From contig JAFSKJ010000063.1 in assembly GCA_017449025.1 (NCBI GenBank), positions 1-64,000 of the forward strand: a stretch of 64,000 bases of DNA. The letters run 5' to 3'. Each line of letters begins with the position of its first letter. Position 1 is the first letter of the stretch. This DNA is from Prevotella sp. Its GTDB lineage: Bacteria; Bacteroidota; Bacteroidia; Bacteroidales; Bacteroidaceae. The position numbers and the translations under genes are program-made. Below, piece after piece: positions 15,442 through 24,281 of the stretch. A model generated the notes under the pieces. That model was not told where the DNA came from, did not search any database, and saw only the letters and a list, made by a program, of their open reading frames with translations.

Positions 15442-18400
15442 ATGAGGAAAAAAATTATTCTATTAATGGTTTCGTTGCTACTGCCCGTAGCAGCCAGTGC
15501 GTACGATGTCTGCATCGACGGCATCTACTACGACATCGTGAAAAAGGCCAAGCAGGCCACCGTGACGTATGGAGACAATTATGAAGGAACCTATTCGGGC
15601 GATGTGGTGATTCCAGAAACAGTTGTCTATGATGGCGTGACCTTGGATGTGATAGCGATTGGAGACAGGGCCTTTTACGAATGTAAACTTAACTCACTCA
15701 CCATTCCAAGCAGTATTAAAAAAATAGAAATGCCAGAATATCGTTACTTTGCTAAATCTATTGACACTTTGTTTATATCCGACTTGGCAGCGTGGTGTGC
15801 TATAGAGTTCAATAACGAATGGGCAAGTCCTGCCAGGTTTGCAAAAAACTTTTGTCTTAACAAGGAGGTCATATCAGAACTGGTGATTCCCGATGGTGTG
15901 ACGGCCATCGGCATCTCTGCTTTTTATGGTGTCAAAACGCTGACGTCTGTCAAACTGCCTGACAGTGTGGAGTCCATAGGCTCTTGTGCATTTGCCGGTT
16001 GTACGGGGCTTAGGACTGTAACATGGGGTAAAGGCATAACGAGTGTTGGCGAAAGGGCCTTTAATGATTGTGAGAATATTGAGCGCGTCAACATCTCGGA
16101 CCTGAAAGCGTGGCTTTCTATTGATTTTGGCGAATCTTATATAGAATTAGCTTTGGGGGTTGGGACTATTCGAAGTATTCAGAATCCCTTGTTTTATGCT
16201 GGTCACTTATATCTGAATGGTTCAGAGCTGACTGATGTGGTTGTTCCAGATGGTATTGAAACCTTGTACACTCACACATTCGAAGGTTTTACAGCAATGA
16301 CGTCTTTGGTGATTCCTAACAGTGTGAAAAAGTTCGAGGCAAATGGGGGTAGAGTAGGGATGGAGCAACCCTGGTCAATGGGTGAATTTAAAGGTATTAT
16401 TGGATGTTCTAATCTGAAAGGCGTAAAGATAGGAACTGGGTTGGAAAAGATGGAAATTGCTGGTTGTGCCGCCCTCACCTCCGTCGAAGTTGATGAAAGT
16501 CATATGAAGCTAATAATCAATAACTGTCCCTCGTTAACAGAGAATGACATAAAGATTGTCAAAGCAAGTGCGGTGTATATTATCAATTGCGATGCCATTA
16601 CAGAATTGACGCCAGCGAATGTCACAGCGAATATTTCATCATTCAGAGTATCAGCATGCAGTGGACTCAAGAAGTTGCAGGTTTCAGATGAAACTTCTGG
16701 AGTCTATGTATCTGATTGTCCTGAATTGACAACAATCATATTGGGATTGGGAATCAGTGACGCTGTCAATATGTTACAGGTGAGTTCGTGCAAGGAACTT
16801 ACTGACGTATATTGCCCAATAATTACTCCCTTGAAAGATGTTACTAATGCGTTCAGCGATGACTGCCAGATAGAATATGCCACACTGCATGTTCCTCAAG
16901 AATCCGTCAAACCTTACAAAGCCACCGAACCTTGGAGCGGGTTTGGCACCATTGTAGCCGCGAAGGAGGGAGAACCCGCATATACGCCCCTGCCGCCTTA
17001 TGCGCTGCTGAGCGACGACAAGACCACACTCACCTTCTACTACAACAAAAACGACATCCCAGATGATTGCATGAAAGTCAGGCCGTTCAGCAGTGAATAT
17101 TCCCGTGGCTGGAACAGCAACAGTAAGAGCATCACGACAGTCGTGTTCGACGAGTCGTTCGCTGACTTCACTGACCTGACCAGCACGGCTTACTGGTTCC
17201 ATGGGTGTTCAAATCTCACCACTATCAAGGGTATCAAGAATCTGAAGACCGACAACGTGACAGACATGTCCCATATGTTCAGAGGCTGCGCCAGCCTGAC
17301 AAGTCTCGACGTGAGCGGCTTTAAGACCGACAACGTGACAGACATGAGTCTTATGTTTCTTAATTGCGAGGGCCTGACGAGCCTCGACGTGAGTGGCTTC
17401 AACACGGCAAACGTGACGAGCATGAGCTATATGTTCTGTGGCTGCTCTGGCCTGACGAGCCTTGACGTGAGCAAATTCAACACGGCAAACGTGACGAGGA
17501 TGGACTATATGTTCGATGGCTGCTATGGCCTGACGAGCCTCGACGTGAGCAAATTCAACACGGCAAATGTGACGAACATGAAGAATATGTTCTCTGGCTG
17601 TGGCCTGACGAGCCTCGACCTGCGCAGCTTCAACACGGCAAATGTGACGAATATGGTTTATATGTTCAGTGACTGCGGGAGCTTGATGACTATATACGCA
17701 GGCGACGGATGGAACACGGACAAAGTAGACATAAGTAGTTGGGGAACCTCCTATCCTATGTTCCAAAACTGCTACAACCTCATTGGCGGGGCAGGAACCA
17801 AATATAGCGGGGATGGCTACACCTATGCCCATATCGACGGCGGTGCGGACAATCCAGGCTACTTCACTTCCGATGTGTTAGAGCAGAAGCTGCAGCCATA
17901 CGCCGCATTGAACTATAACAATAGCACGCTCACCTTCTACTACGATATTTATATGAATAACCGATATGGCATGAGCGTCGGGCCATTTGACAGTTCCACT
18001 TCCCGAGGCTGGGATAGCAACAGCAACAGCATCACGACAGTCGTGTTCGACGAATCGTTCGCCGACTGCACCGACCTGACCAGTACGGCTTACTGGTTCG
18101 CTGATTGCAATAAGCTCACCACTATCAGGGGCATCAAAAACCTAAAGACTGACAATGTGACGGACATGAAATCTATGTTCAAATCATGCCTCAATCTGAG
18201 GAGCCTCGACGTGAGCGGATTCAATACGGAGAACGTGACAGACATGGCCAGAATGTTCTCTTCCTGTGTTAGCCTGACTGACCTCGACGTGAGCAATTTC
18301 AACACGGAGAACGTGACGGACATGATGTATGCATTCTCTGGTTGTGGAAACCTGACAAGCCTCGACGTGAGCAACTTCAACACGGAGAAGGTAACGAACA

Positions 18401-19515
18401 TGAGCAATATGTTCTCTAACTGCTCCAGCCTGAAGAGCCTCGACGTGAGCAACTTCAACACGGAGAAGGTAACGAACATGACGGAAGCATTCTTTGGTTG
18501 TAAAAGCCTGACAAGCCTCGATGTGAGCAACTTCAACACGGCTAACGTGACGAGAATGGACTATATGTTCTATGGCTGCTCCAGCCTTACGAGCCTCGAC
18601 CTAAGCAGCTTCAATACGAAGAACGTGAGAAACTGGGAATGTATGTTCCGTAACTGCTCCAGCCTGACTACCATCTATGTCAGTGGCAGATGGAGTACAG
18701 CGAATGGGAACGGAGGCAATAATATGTTCTATGGCTGTACCAGTCTTGTTGGCGGACAGGGGACAACATTCGATGCCAACAACACCAACAAGACGTATGC
18801 CCGTATTGATGAGCCGGACAACGACGCGCCAGGCTACCTGACTTCAGCAAATAAAGAGTTAGAACCAGTTAATGAAGTGGATGAGATTGACTTTAGCGGC
18901 GATGGCAGCACTGTCAACGAGAACACAAACTTAGACGGCAACGTAATAGGGAACATATTCTACAGCATTGCCCCCACCGACGGCGGCTACAACAAGAGCG
19001 AGGGCTACATTGAGGTGACAAGGCCGACAAGCGACGACGATATGGACGCCATTGCGGGCAAGGATCTGTCAGACGACGCAATGAATGACTTCACCGGTAT
19101 TATCTTCAAGGTGAACACTGGCAAGGGAACCATCAAGGTGAACGGCGAGACCACGGGAGGCATGACGCTGAAAGTGAAGATAGGCAATGCCCAGTCGATG
19201 GCGAAGACGTTGGATGTCAGGCAGAAGGCAACATTCCAATATAATGTGAGCGAACCCACCTACGTGTATATCTATGCCGGCAATAGCGGTGCGGCCTCAG
19301 CACGCGGCAACGGCGAGGAGCCGAGCCTGAAGATCTACGGCATTGAGTGGAAGCAGGATTCGGGCACGCCGACGGGCGTGGGCGACGCTCCGCTTCTAAA
19401 TGATAAAGGAGAAAATCACAGTTACTACGACCTGCAGGGCCGGCGCATAGATGCACAGCCGAAGAAGAAGGGTGTGTATGTGCGGCAGGGCCGCAAGGTG
19501 GTGGTCAGGTGGTAG
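15442..19515 (+). CDS. BspA-like leucine-rich-repeat surface protein with duplicated DUF285 blocks
   Basis: The gene encodes a 1357-residue secreted protein with signal peptide MRKKIILLMVSLLLPVAASA. Residues ~30-500 hold LRR_5 (Treponema pallidum-type) repeats such as VTAIGISAFYGVKTLTSVKL. Two DUF285 blocks follow (about 590-740 and 890-1080), built of ~23-residue units like TSLDVSKFNTANVT plus MDYMFDGCYGL. Each block is introduced by the same lead sequence containing LTFYY and ITTVVFDESFAD, so a ~300-residue segment is duplicated. Residues ~1130-1320 form a beta-rich domain, and the end is SYYDLQGRRID followed by KKGVYVRQGRKVVVRW. BspA proteins mediate adhesion or coaggregation. The exact ligand is unknown, and the repeats invite recombination-driven length variation. 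Confidence 0.87.
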   Translation: MRKKIILLMVSLLLPVAASAYDVCIDGIYYDIVKKAKQATVTYGDNYEGTYSGDVVIPETVVYDGVTLDVIAIGDRAFYECKLNSLTIPSSIKKIEMPEYRYFAKSIDTLFISDLAAWCAIEFNNEWASPARFAKNFCLNKEVISELVIPDGVTAIGISAFYGVKTLTSVKLPDSVESIGSCAFAGCTGLRTVTWGKGITSVGERAFNDCENIERVNISDLKAWLSIDFGESYIELALGVGTIRSIQNPLFYAGHLYLNGSELTDVVVPDGIETLYTHTFEGFTAMTSLVIPNSVKKFEANGGRVGMEQPWSMGEFKGIIGCSNLKGVKIGTGLEKMEIAGCAALTSVEVDESHMKLIINNCPSLTENDIKIVKASAVYIINCDAITELTPANVTANISSFRVSACSGLKKLQVSDETSGVYVSDCPELTTIILGLGISDAVNMLQVSSCKELTDVYCPIITPLKDVTNAFSDDCQIEYATLHVPQESVKPYKATEPWSGFGTIVAAKEGEPAYTPLPPYALLSDDKTTLTFYYNKNDIPDDCMKVRPFSSEYSRGWNSNSKSITTVVFDESFADFTDLTSTAYWFHGCSNLTTIKGIKNLKTDNVTDMSHMFRGCASLTSLDVSGFKTDNVTDMSLMFLNCEGLTSLDVSGFNTANVTSMSYMFCGCSGLTSLDVSKFNTANVTRMDYMFDGCYGLTSLDVSKFNTANVTNMKNMFSGCGLTSLDLRSFNTANVTNMVYMFSDCGSLMTIYAGDGWNTDKVDISSWGTSYPMFQNCYNLIGGAGTKYSGDGYTYAHIDGGADNPGYFTSDVLEQKLQPYAALNYNNSTLTFYYDIYMNNRYGMSVGPFDSSTSRGWDSNSNSITTVVFDESFADCTDLTSTAYWFADCNKLTTIRGIKNLKTDNVTDMKSMFKSCLNLRSLDVSGFNTENVTDMARMFSSCVSLTDLDVSNFNTENVTDMMYAFSGCGNLTSLDVSNFNTEKVTNMSNMFSNCSSLKSLDVSNFNTEKVTNMTEAFFGCKSLTSLDVSNFNTANVTRMDYMFYGCSSLTSLDLSSFNTKNVRNWECMFRNCSSLTTIYVSGRWSTANGNGGNNMFYGCTSLVGGQGTTFDANNTNKTYARIDEPDNDAPGYLTSANKELEPVNEVDEIDFSGDGSTVNENTNLDGNVIGNIFYSIAPTDGGYNKSEGYIEVTRPTSDDDMDAIAGKDLSDDAMNDFTGIIFKVNTGKGTIKVNGETTGGMTLKVKIGNAQSMAKTLDVRQKATFQYNVSEPTYVYIYAGNSGAASARGNGEEPSLKIYGIEWKQDSGTPTGVGDAPLLNDKGENHSYYDLQGRRIDAQPKKKGVYVRQGRKVVVRW

Positions 19516-19608
19516 CTCTGCCCCTACAGTCGGCGGATTCAACAGAAGTCGTGTTTTTTCAAAAAACTGATGCGGAACGTGTAAGACGAAAAATGGTGTC
19601 TGATTCCC

Positions 19609-19723
19609 AAACATTGAGCTTCATCCGTAGAGTGGCACTCTACGGAGCTAAAGTGGCACTTTTTTGAAATTATGTGGCACTTTACGGTCGTAAAGTGCCA
19701 CTCTACGGATGACCCCAATGTTT
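19609..19723. repeat. Cruciform-type inverted repeat built of the GTGGCACT/CTACGG motif
   Basis: AAACATTG (19609-19616) pairs with CAATGTTT (19716-19723), and CATCCGTAGAGTGGCACT (19622-19639) pairs perfectly with AGTGCCACTCTACGGATG (19694-19711). The left arm itself contains the palindrome TCCGTAGAGTGGCACTCTAC plus GGA. The interior carries further AAAGTGGCACTTT units. The same motif makes up the 21-bp tandem repeats at 35120-35216. It begins about 90 bases after the BspA-like gene. Bases 19516-20231 contain no credible gene, only this and the following repeats. Confidence 0.75.
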
Positions 19724-19773
19724 CACACACCGTTTTGTAAATAATTTACAATGTCCCCAGAGCGTATGTAAAC

Positions 19774-19800
19774 GACAACTATGACAACTTGGACAACCTA
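19774..19800 (+). repeat. GACAAC 9-bp-period triplicate repeat, copy 2
   Basis: GACAACTAT, GACAACTTG and GACAACCTA run in tandem. The 26 bases at 19771-19796 match 313-338 with one difference. Here it lies in a gene-free repeat region. Confidence 0.6.
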
Positions 19801-19891
19801 TCTGTGTCAGCGGGGCGGGCGAGGTCGCCCGCGTTCCTATGTGTCATCTCGTACGTACACGTCAGGTGGGAATGCCCCAGAGGGGCATGAT

Positions 19892-20086
19892 AGGAGTAGC
19901 CAGCCATACAGCCATGCCGTAGGTACGGCGAAATGGCTGGTGGAATGTCGTAGGTAAGGATGCCTGCCTCGTAGGTAGGCGACAAACACCGCGGATTGTC
20001 GCGTACCTACGGCACGCCCGTTACCGCCACCGTCTCACCAGCCATTTCGCCGTACCTACGGCACGGCTGTATGGCTGGCTACTCCT
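19892..20086. repeat. 51-bp near-perfect inverted repeat with 93-bp loop
   Basis: Bases 19892-19942 are the reverse complement of 20036-20086 at 50 of 51 positions; the single difference is in the CCATGCCGTA/TACGGCACGG segment. The sequence between the arms carries further copies of the CGTACCTACGGCA/GTAGGTA motif near 19950, 19971 and 20003. A GCCCC-aga-GGGGC hairpin (19874-19886) lies just outside the left arm. Because of the inversion both strands can encode the same short peptide PAISPYLRHGCMAGYS, which is not evidence of a gene. Confidence 0.85.
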
Positions 20087-20109
20087 TTATGTATAGTGTT
20101 AATAAGAAG

Positions 20110-20143
20110 TGTGCCAGACTCCTTGTGTACGAAGTCTGGCACA
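20110..20143. terminator. Hairpin downstream of the GH2 operon
   Basis: TGTGCCAGACT (20110-20120) pairs perfectly with AGTCTGGCACA (20133-20143) across 12 bases. It lies about 90 bases beyond the stop of the minus-strand GH2 gene and could end that operon. Only a weak T-rich stretch follows on the minus strand, so it might instead be another repeat. Confidence 0.45.
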
Positions 20144-20231
20144 ACCAAGATTTATTGCCTAATAAACTCTCCGGCAGCTCTTTCATTTGAGAGGTGACGC
20201 TTCAGTGTCATAGTGCCCTGCCCCACCCCAA

Positions 20232-23200
20232 CTATTTTGTCGCCACCCGTTTCTTTCCTCCTGCTATGTATACGCCCTTAGCAGGCTTCTCCGGGAGCTG
20301 TAAGCCCTGAAGGTTGAAGATTGTTGAGGCTTGTGCCGGCGTCATGGGTATGGCGCTGATGGCGGTGACGTCGGCAGCGGCCTCGATGCTTATCTCTGCT
20401 GCGCTGGTCCATGCATTGCCGTTGATTTCGCTTTTGGCTACGAACTTCATGTATCGTGCTGCAACGGGAGTTGTGAGGCTTGCCTTCTGCAGGGCCGTGG
20501 TGTTCTTCAGCTGCCCCGTCACTGCCGCGCTGCCCCATTGCTTGCCGTCGGTGCTGAGATAGACCTCAAAGTCCTTGACCATGCCATTCTGGTTGCCGTC
20601 CTGGCGTGACAGATAGGTGATGGCTGTGACGAGGTATGTCTTTGCCATGTCGATGACTATTGTGTGCGGACATTGCGGCTCGTTGGCTCCCCACTCCGTA
20701 TGCCAGAAGGTTGAGGTGTTGTTGTCGAAGGCCATACGAGCCTCGTTGCCAGAGTGCTGGCTGTCGGCACTGACGAGCTTCCATCCGTTCTTGACCACGA
20801 ACATCGGGAACTCGTAGGTCATCACGGGGCTGTCTATCATGCCCTCTGCGGCGCAATATGCCTTGACGGTACAGGCATCATTGTTAAGTATCACCCCAGT
20901 GTACTTCTGGTACTCTCCGCCGTCTATGCTATAATATATTGTGGCGTTCTTGGTTGCGGTAGTCATGCGTATGCGTCCGCTGCTCACGCGCTCGCAGCTT
21001 ACTGGCTGGCATACAGGCATGCTGACACATGCCCTGGCAGCCACGTCGTCGCCCTTGGCTACGGGCAAGATGAGGAATCGGAACGAGGTGTTGGCAGCGT
21101 GCAGCTCGTAGCTTTCCCTGACGTCAGGGCCGCAGGAGGCGTTACCTAAGCCGCGGGTGGCGGCATCAAGCGACACCACTGCCGTGGCACAGGTCTTGAA
21201 CTGGTAGGTGTGTTTTGAGCGGTTGTCGCGATTGGTATAGTTGTCCTCGGGGCGGAAGTGCACCGCCGAGGCTGCCATCTGGTCGGGAGCCACAAAGAGC
21301 AGTCCGCAGCCGTCGCTGTTGGTGAGTGACATCCACCGCACCTCTTGCTTGGTACCGTGTTCCTGCGGCAGTATGTAATCTTCACGCTGGTCGCTGACGG
21401 TGCTGTGGTAGATGCCGGGCAGGCAGGCTTCCTTGCGGTCGCGATAGCTGTCCCATGGTCCACGGCCAAACCATGCCAGCTGCTCCATCTGTGAGGGCAT
21501 CTCAAGGCGAAAGCCGAGCTTGGGGATGATGGCTCCGGTGGCCGACGGGCGTATGAACGAGTTGACCATCACCACGCCGTCGGCACATACTGTGAACCAT
21601 AGGCTCACGTCGAAGCGTGTTCCGTCGGCACCGGTGTATGTGCTCTCCATGCTCACCTTGGCCGTCTTGCCGTCGTCGCCGAGTGTCACCTCCGCTGCCG
21701 TGCCCTTGACGGTAAGCTTTCGCAGTCCCATGGCGTCCCAGCCCGACGTCTGACGACCGTCGTTGTCGGTGGGCAGACGGAAGGCATTGAGAAGCAACGG
21801 CTTGCTCATGAGGCTGACATCGTCGAAGGTGTAGCTGCTGAGTGTGCCTTGGGCGCGGTTGAAGGCTGCCTTGAAGCGGGCACCGCTGACGGTGATGGCT
21901 GTAGCAGACTCGTCAACGGTGAGCGACTCTGCCGCAGAGAGCTTGGCAACGTCGTAGAACGGCTTTTCAGCAATGCTCACGGGCAGTTTCTCCTCGGCCA
22001 CCACATATCCGGCGTCAGCCCAGAGGGTGTTCTCTTTCTGCGTGGCGGTGAAGTGCAGAAAGGCTTCTTTCTCTGCGGGCAACGACTGCAGTGGCGACAT
22101 GTCGATGGTGAACACTGCGCTGTCGGCGGCAGCCACTTCCTTGTCGACGGTGCCGCGAGCTAAGACGTTACCCTCTTCGTCCATAAGCTCATAGCTTACA
22201 TTGTAGGTCGTTGACGGCAGGAACGCCATTTTGTTCTTCAGGCGGAACTGGTCGGTCTTTCCCTTTATAGGCTTGAACTCCAAGGGTTGGTAGATTTTCT
22301 TGGTGTTGTACGACTTTGCCGTAAGACTCCTGTCGGGCCGCACCAGGCCGTTGATGCAGAAGTTCCCGTCGTTGGGGTTGTCGCCGAAGTCGCCGCCGTA
22401 AGCCCAGTACTGCTGCCCTGTTACGCTCTTTGTCAGCAGGCCCTGGTCCTTGAAGTCCCAGATGAACTCACCGGTGAGGCACGGGTACTTCTCGTAGAGG
22501 TCGAACATGTCGCGCACGTTGCCCATGGCGTTGCCCATGGAGTGCGAGTTCTCACATTGTATGTGGGGTTTCTGCCCTGTCTGTCCCTTTCTCGACGAGC
22601 CTATCCACTCTATGGTTTCATAGCTGGCGTACATGGTGGAGGAGACGTCAGCGTAGTCGCTGTTGCCCTCGTAGTGTGTGAGGCGCGTTTTGTCGAGCTT
22701 CTTCACGGCTTCGGCCACGTACTTGAAGTTGCCGCCGCTGCCGCTTTCGTTTCCAAACGACCACATAAAGATGGAGGGATGGTTGCGAAGCCAGCGCACC
22801 TGGTTTTCGGAGCGCTCGACCATTGCCGGGCGGAAGAGCTCCAGCGAGGAGAGCTTCTGGTGGGCATGGCACTCCACGTCGGCCTCTGCCAGCACGTACA
22901 GGCCGTACTTGTCGCAGAGGTCGTAGAACACGGGGTCGTTGGGATAGTGGCTTGTTCGCACGGCGTTGATGTTAAGGCGCTTCATGGTGCGTATGTCTTC
23001 CTCCATCTCCTCGGCGGTCACGGCACGTCCGTTGACAGGTGAGAAGTCGTGGCGATTGACACCGTGGAACACCATGCGACGCCCATTGATGGTAAGTGCT
23101 CCGTCGCTGCGGATAGCTACCTTCTTGAAGCCCACTTTAGAGCCGCGGATGTCGATGGTGTTGCCGGAGGCATCCTTCAGGGTGAGCACAAGGTCGTAGA

Positions 23201-24245
23201 GATTGGGAGTCTCAGCACTCCAAAGACGTGGAGATGTCACGTCCATCGTCAGCGTGGTTGAAGCCTCTCCAAGCCCCTCCGAAGGAAGGGATGTTTGGTC
23301 ACCTGTAAGAGAAGCAGCGGCAGTGGCAATCACCGTTCCGTTATCCAAGATCTTGGCTTCAACACTTATGCTGGCCTCTCCTTCGGAAGGGTTTGGGGAG
23401 ACTTTCACCTCAATCTTGGCCTTCGCGTTCTTGTAACTGTTGTCAAGGTCGGTGGTGAAGAAATAGTCGCGTATCTGCGTCTTTGGTGCTGACCAGAGGA
23501 AGCAGTGGCGCTGTATGCCTGTCAGGCGCCAGTAGTCTTGACACTCCAAGAAGGAACCGCTGGTGAAGCGGTACACCTGCAGGGCAATGCTGTTGGTGCC
23601 CTCTGTCAGGTAGTCGGTGATGTTGAATTCAGACGGCACGTATGAGTCCTCGGAATAGCCCACGCGCTTACCGTTGACCCACAGGTAGTAGCCATGTCCC
23701 ACACCGTTGAAGCGCACGTAGACGTCGCGACCCGCCCAGTCGGCAGGAATGGTGAACGTGCGGCGGTAGGTGCCCACGGGGTTGGGCATGGAGCTGTTGT
23801 AGGTGAACCAGGAAGGGCGGTTGGCCATGACGCTGTAGGTGGACTCGCTGAACGAGAAAGGGTAGGCCACGTTGCAGTATAGGGGCTTGTCCCACGACTT
23901 GTTGTTATGCAAGCCCCACACCTGCCAGCTTGACGGCACGTCGATGTCGGTCCAGGAGCTGTCGTCGTAGTCCTTGGCGCACATGGAGGGGAGAGCCTTC
24001 GTGGGCGTGCTTACCCACATGAACTTCCACTTGCCGTCGAGCGACTGGTAGAAGGGGGAGGCCGACGGGTCGCCATTTGCCGCGTCGGCCTCAACAGCCA
24101 CGGGTATGGCCGTGGTGTGTGCCACTTCTCGGTTAACACTTGTGGTCTTGGGGTCGTCCCATTCCTTCCCTGTCTGCGCTGGAGCAAAGCTGCTGTTGCA
24201 AGCCAGCATTGCCAGCATCAGACCCGTCTGAGTTCTTGTAATCAT
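20232..24245 (-). CDS. GH2 beta-galactosidase with CHB_HEX_C and F5/8 type C domains
   Basis: This 1337-residue secreted GH2 enzyme is of LacZ architecture. The sugar-binding and immunoglobulin-like domains (residues ~50-340) contain WRLTGIQRHCFLW and SPRLWSAETPNLYDLVL. The TIM barrel has MVFHGVNRHDFSPVNGRAV, the acid/base in MWSFGNESGSGG (~498) and the nucleophile in CLTGEFIWDFKDQGL (~590). Beta-galactosidase domains 4 and 5 follow. C-terminal additions are a chitobiase/hexosaminidase C-terminal-like domain (IYYSIDGGEYQKYTG), an F5/8 type C (CBM32-like) domain (~1160-1290) and a tail FNLQGLQLP...KGVYIAGGKK. Two short in-frame palindromic inserts encode NPSEGEAS and LPSEGLGEAS. The predicted role is releasing galactose from xylan or arabinogalactan side chains. 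It is last in its five-gene operon. Confidence 0.88.
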   Translation of the reverse strand: MITRTQTGLMLAMLACNSSFAPAQTGKEWDDPKTTSVNREVAHTTAIPVAVEADAANGDPSASPFYQSLDGKWKFMWVSTPTKALPSMCAKDYDDSSWTDIDVPSSWQVWGLHNNKSWDKPLYCNVAYPFSFSESTYSVMANRPSWFTYNSSMPNPVGTYRRTFTIPADWAGRDVYVRFNGVGHGYYLWVNGKRVGYSEDSYVPSEFNITDYLTEGTNSIALQVYRFTSGSFLECQDYWRLTGIQRHCFLWSAPKTQIRDYFFTTDLDNSYKNAKAKIEVKVSPNPSEGEASISVEAKILDNGTVIATAAASLTGDQTSLPSEGLGEASTTLTMDVTSPRLWSAETPNLYDLVLTLKDASGNTIDIRGSKVGFKKVAIRSDGALTINGRRMVFHGVNRHDFSPVNGRAVTAEEMEEDIRTMKRLNINAVRTSHYPNDPVFYDLCDKYGLYVLAEADVECHAHQKLSSLELFRPAMVERSENQVRWLRNHPSIFMWSFGNESGSGGNFKYVAEAVKKLDKTRLTHYEGNSDYADVSSTMYASYETIEWIGSSRKGQTGQKPHIQCENSHSMGNAMGNVRDMFDLYEKYPCLTGEFIWDFKDQGLLTKSVTGQQYWAYGGDFGDNPNDGNFCINGLVRPDRSLTAKSYNTKKIYQPLEFKPIKGKTDQFRLKNKMAFLPSTTYNVSYELMDEEGNVLARGTVDKEVAAADSAVFTIDMSPLQSLPAEKEAFLHFTATQKENTLWADAGYVVAEEKLPVSIAEKPFYDVAKLSAAESLTVDESATAITVSGARFKAAFNRAQGTLSSYTFDDVSLMSKPLLLNAFRLPTDNDGRQTSGWDAMGLRKLTVKGTAAEVTLGDDGKTAKVSMESTYTGADGTRFDVSLWFTVCADGVVMVNSFIRPSATGAIIPKLGFRLEMPSQMEQLAWFGRGPWDSYRDRKEACLPGIYHSTVSDQREDYILPQEHGTKQEVRWMSLTNSDGCGLLFVAPDQMAASAVHFRPEDNYTNRDNRSKHTYQFKTCATAVVSLDAATRGLGNASCGPDVRESYELHAANTSFRFLILPVAKGDDVAARACVSMPVCQPVSCERVSSGRIRMTTATKNATIYYSIDGGEYQKYTGVILNNDACTVKAYCAAEGMIDSPVMTYEFPMFVVKNGWKLVSADSQHSGNEARMAFDNNTSTFWHTEWGANEPQCPHTIVIDMAKTYLVTAITYLSRQDGNQNGMVKDFEVYLSTDGKQWGSAAVTGQLKNTTALQKASLTTPVAARYMKFVAKSEINGNAWTSAAEISIEAAADVTAISAIPMTPAQASTIFNLQGLQLPEKPAKGVYIAGGKKRVATK
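23260..23293. repeat. In-frame palindromic insert in the GH2 gene, copy 1
   Basis: The plus strand carries CCTCTCCAAGCCCCTCCGAA followed by GGAAGGG. On the coding strand it is read as SLPSEGLGEAS in a loop of the immunoglobulin-like domain, just before the LWSAETPNLY segment. A second copy in the opposite orientation lies about 110 bases away (23372-23402). Confidence 0.6.
23372..23402. repeat. In-frame palindromic insert in the GH2 gene, copy 2 (inverted)
   Basis: The minus strand carries CTCCCCAAACCCTTCCGAAG followed by GAGAGG. It matches copy 1 in the pattern CTCyCCAArCCCyTCCGAAG but is inverted. It is read as SPNPSEGEAS. Confidence 0.55.
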
Positions 24246-24281
24246 AGTGTCTTTAGTTGTTGTTTCTGTAAAGGGAGGTGT

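Noticed and set aside
17220..18660. Regular 69-base repeats as a CRISPR or satellite
   Set aside because: They are in-frame DUF285 repeats of the BspA-like protein.
19779..20190. Two small genes encoding PAISPYLRHGCMAGYS on opposite strands
   Set aside because: Identical peptides come from the 51-bp inverted repeat; no domain, promoter or ribosome-binding evidence.
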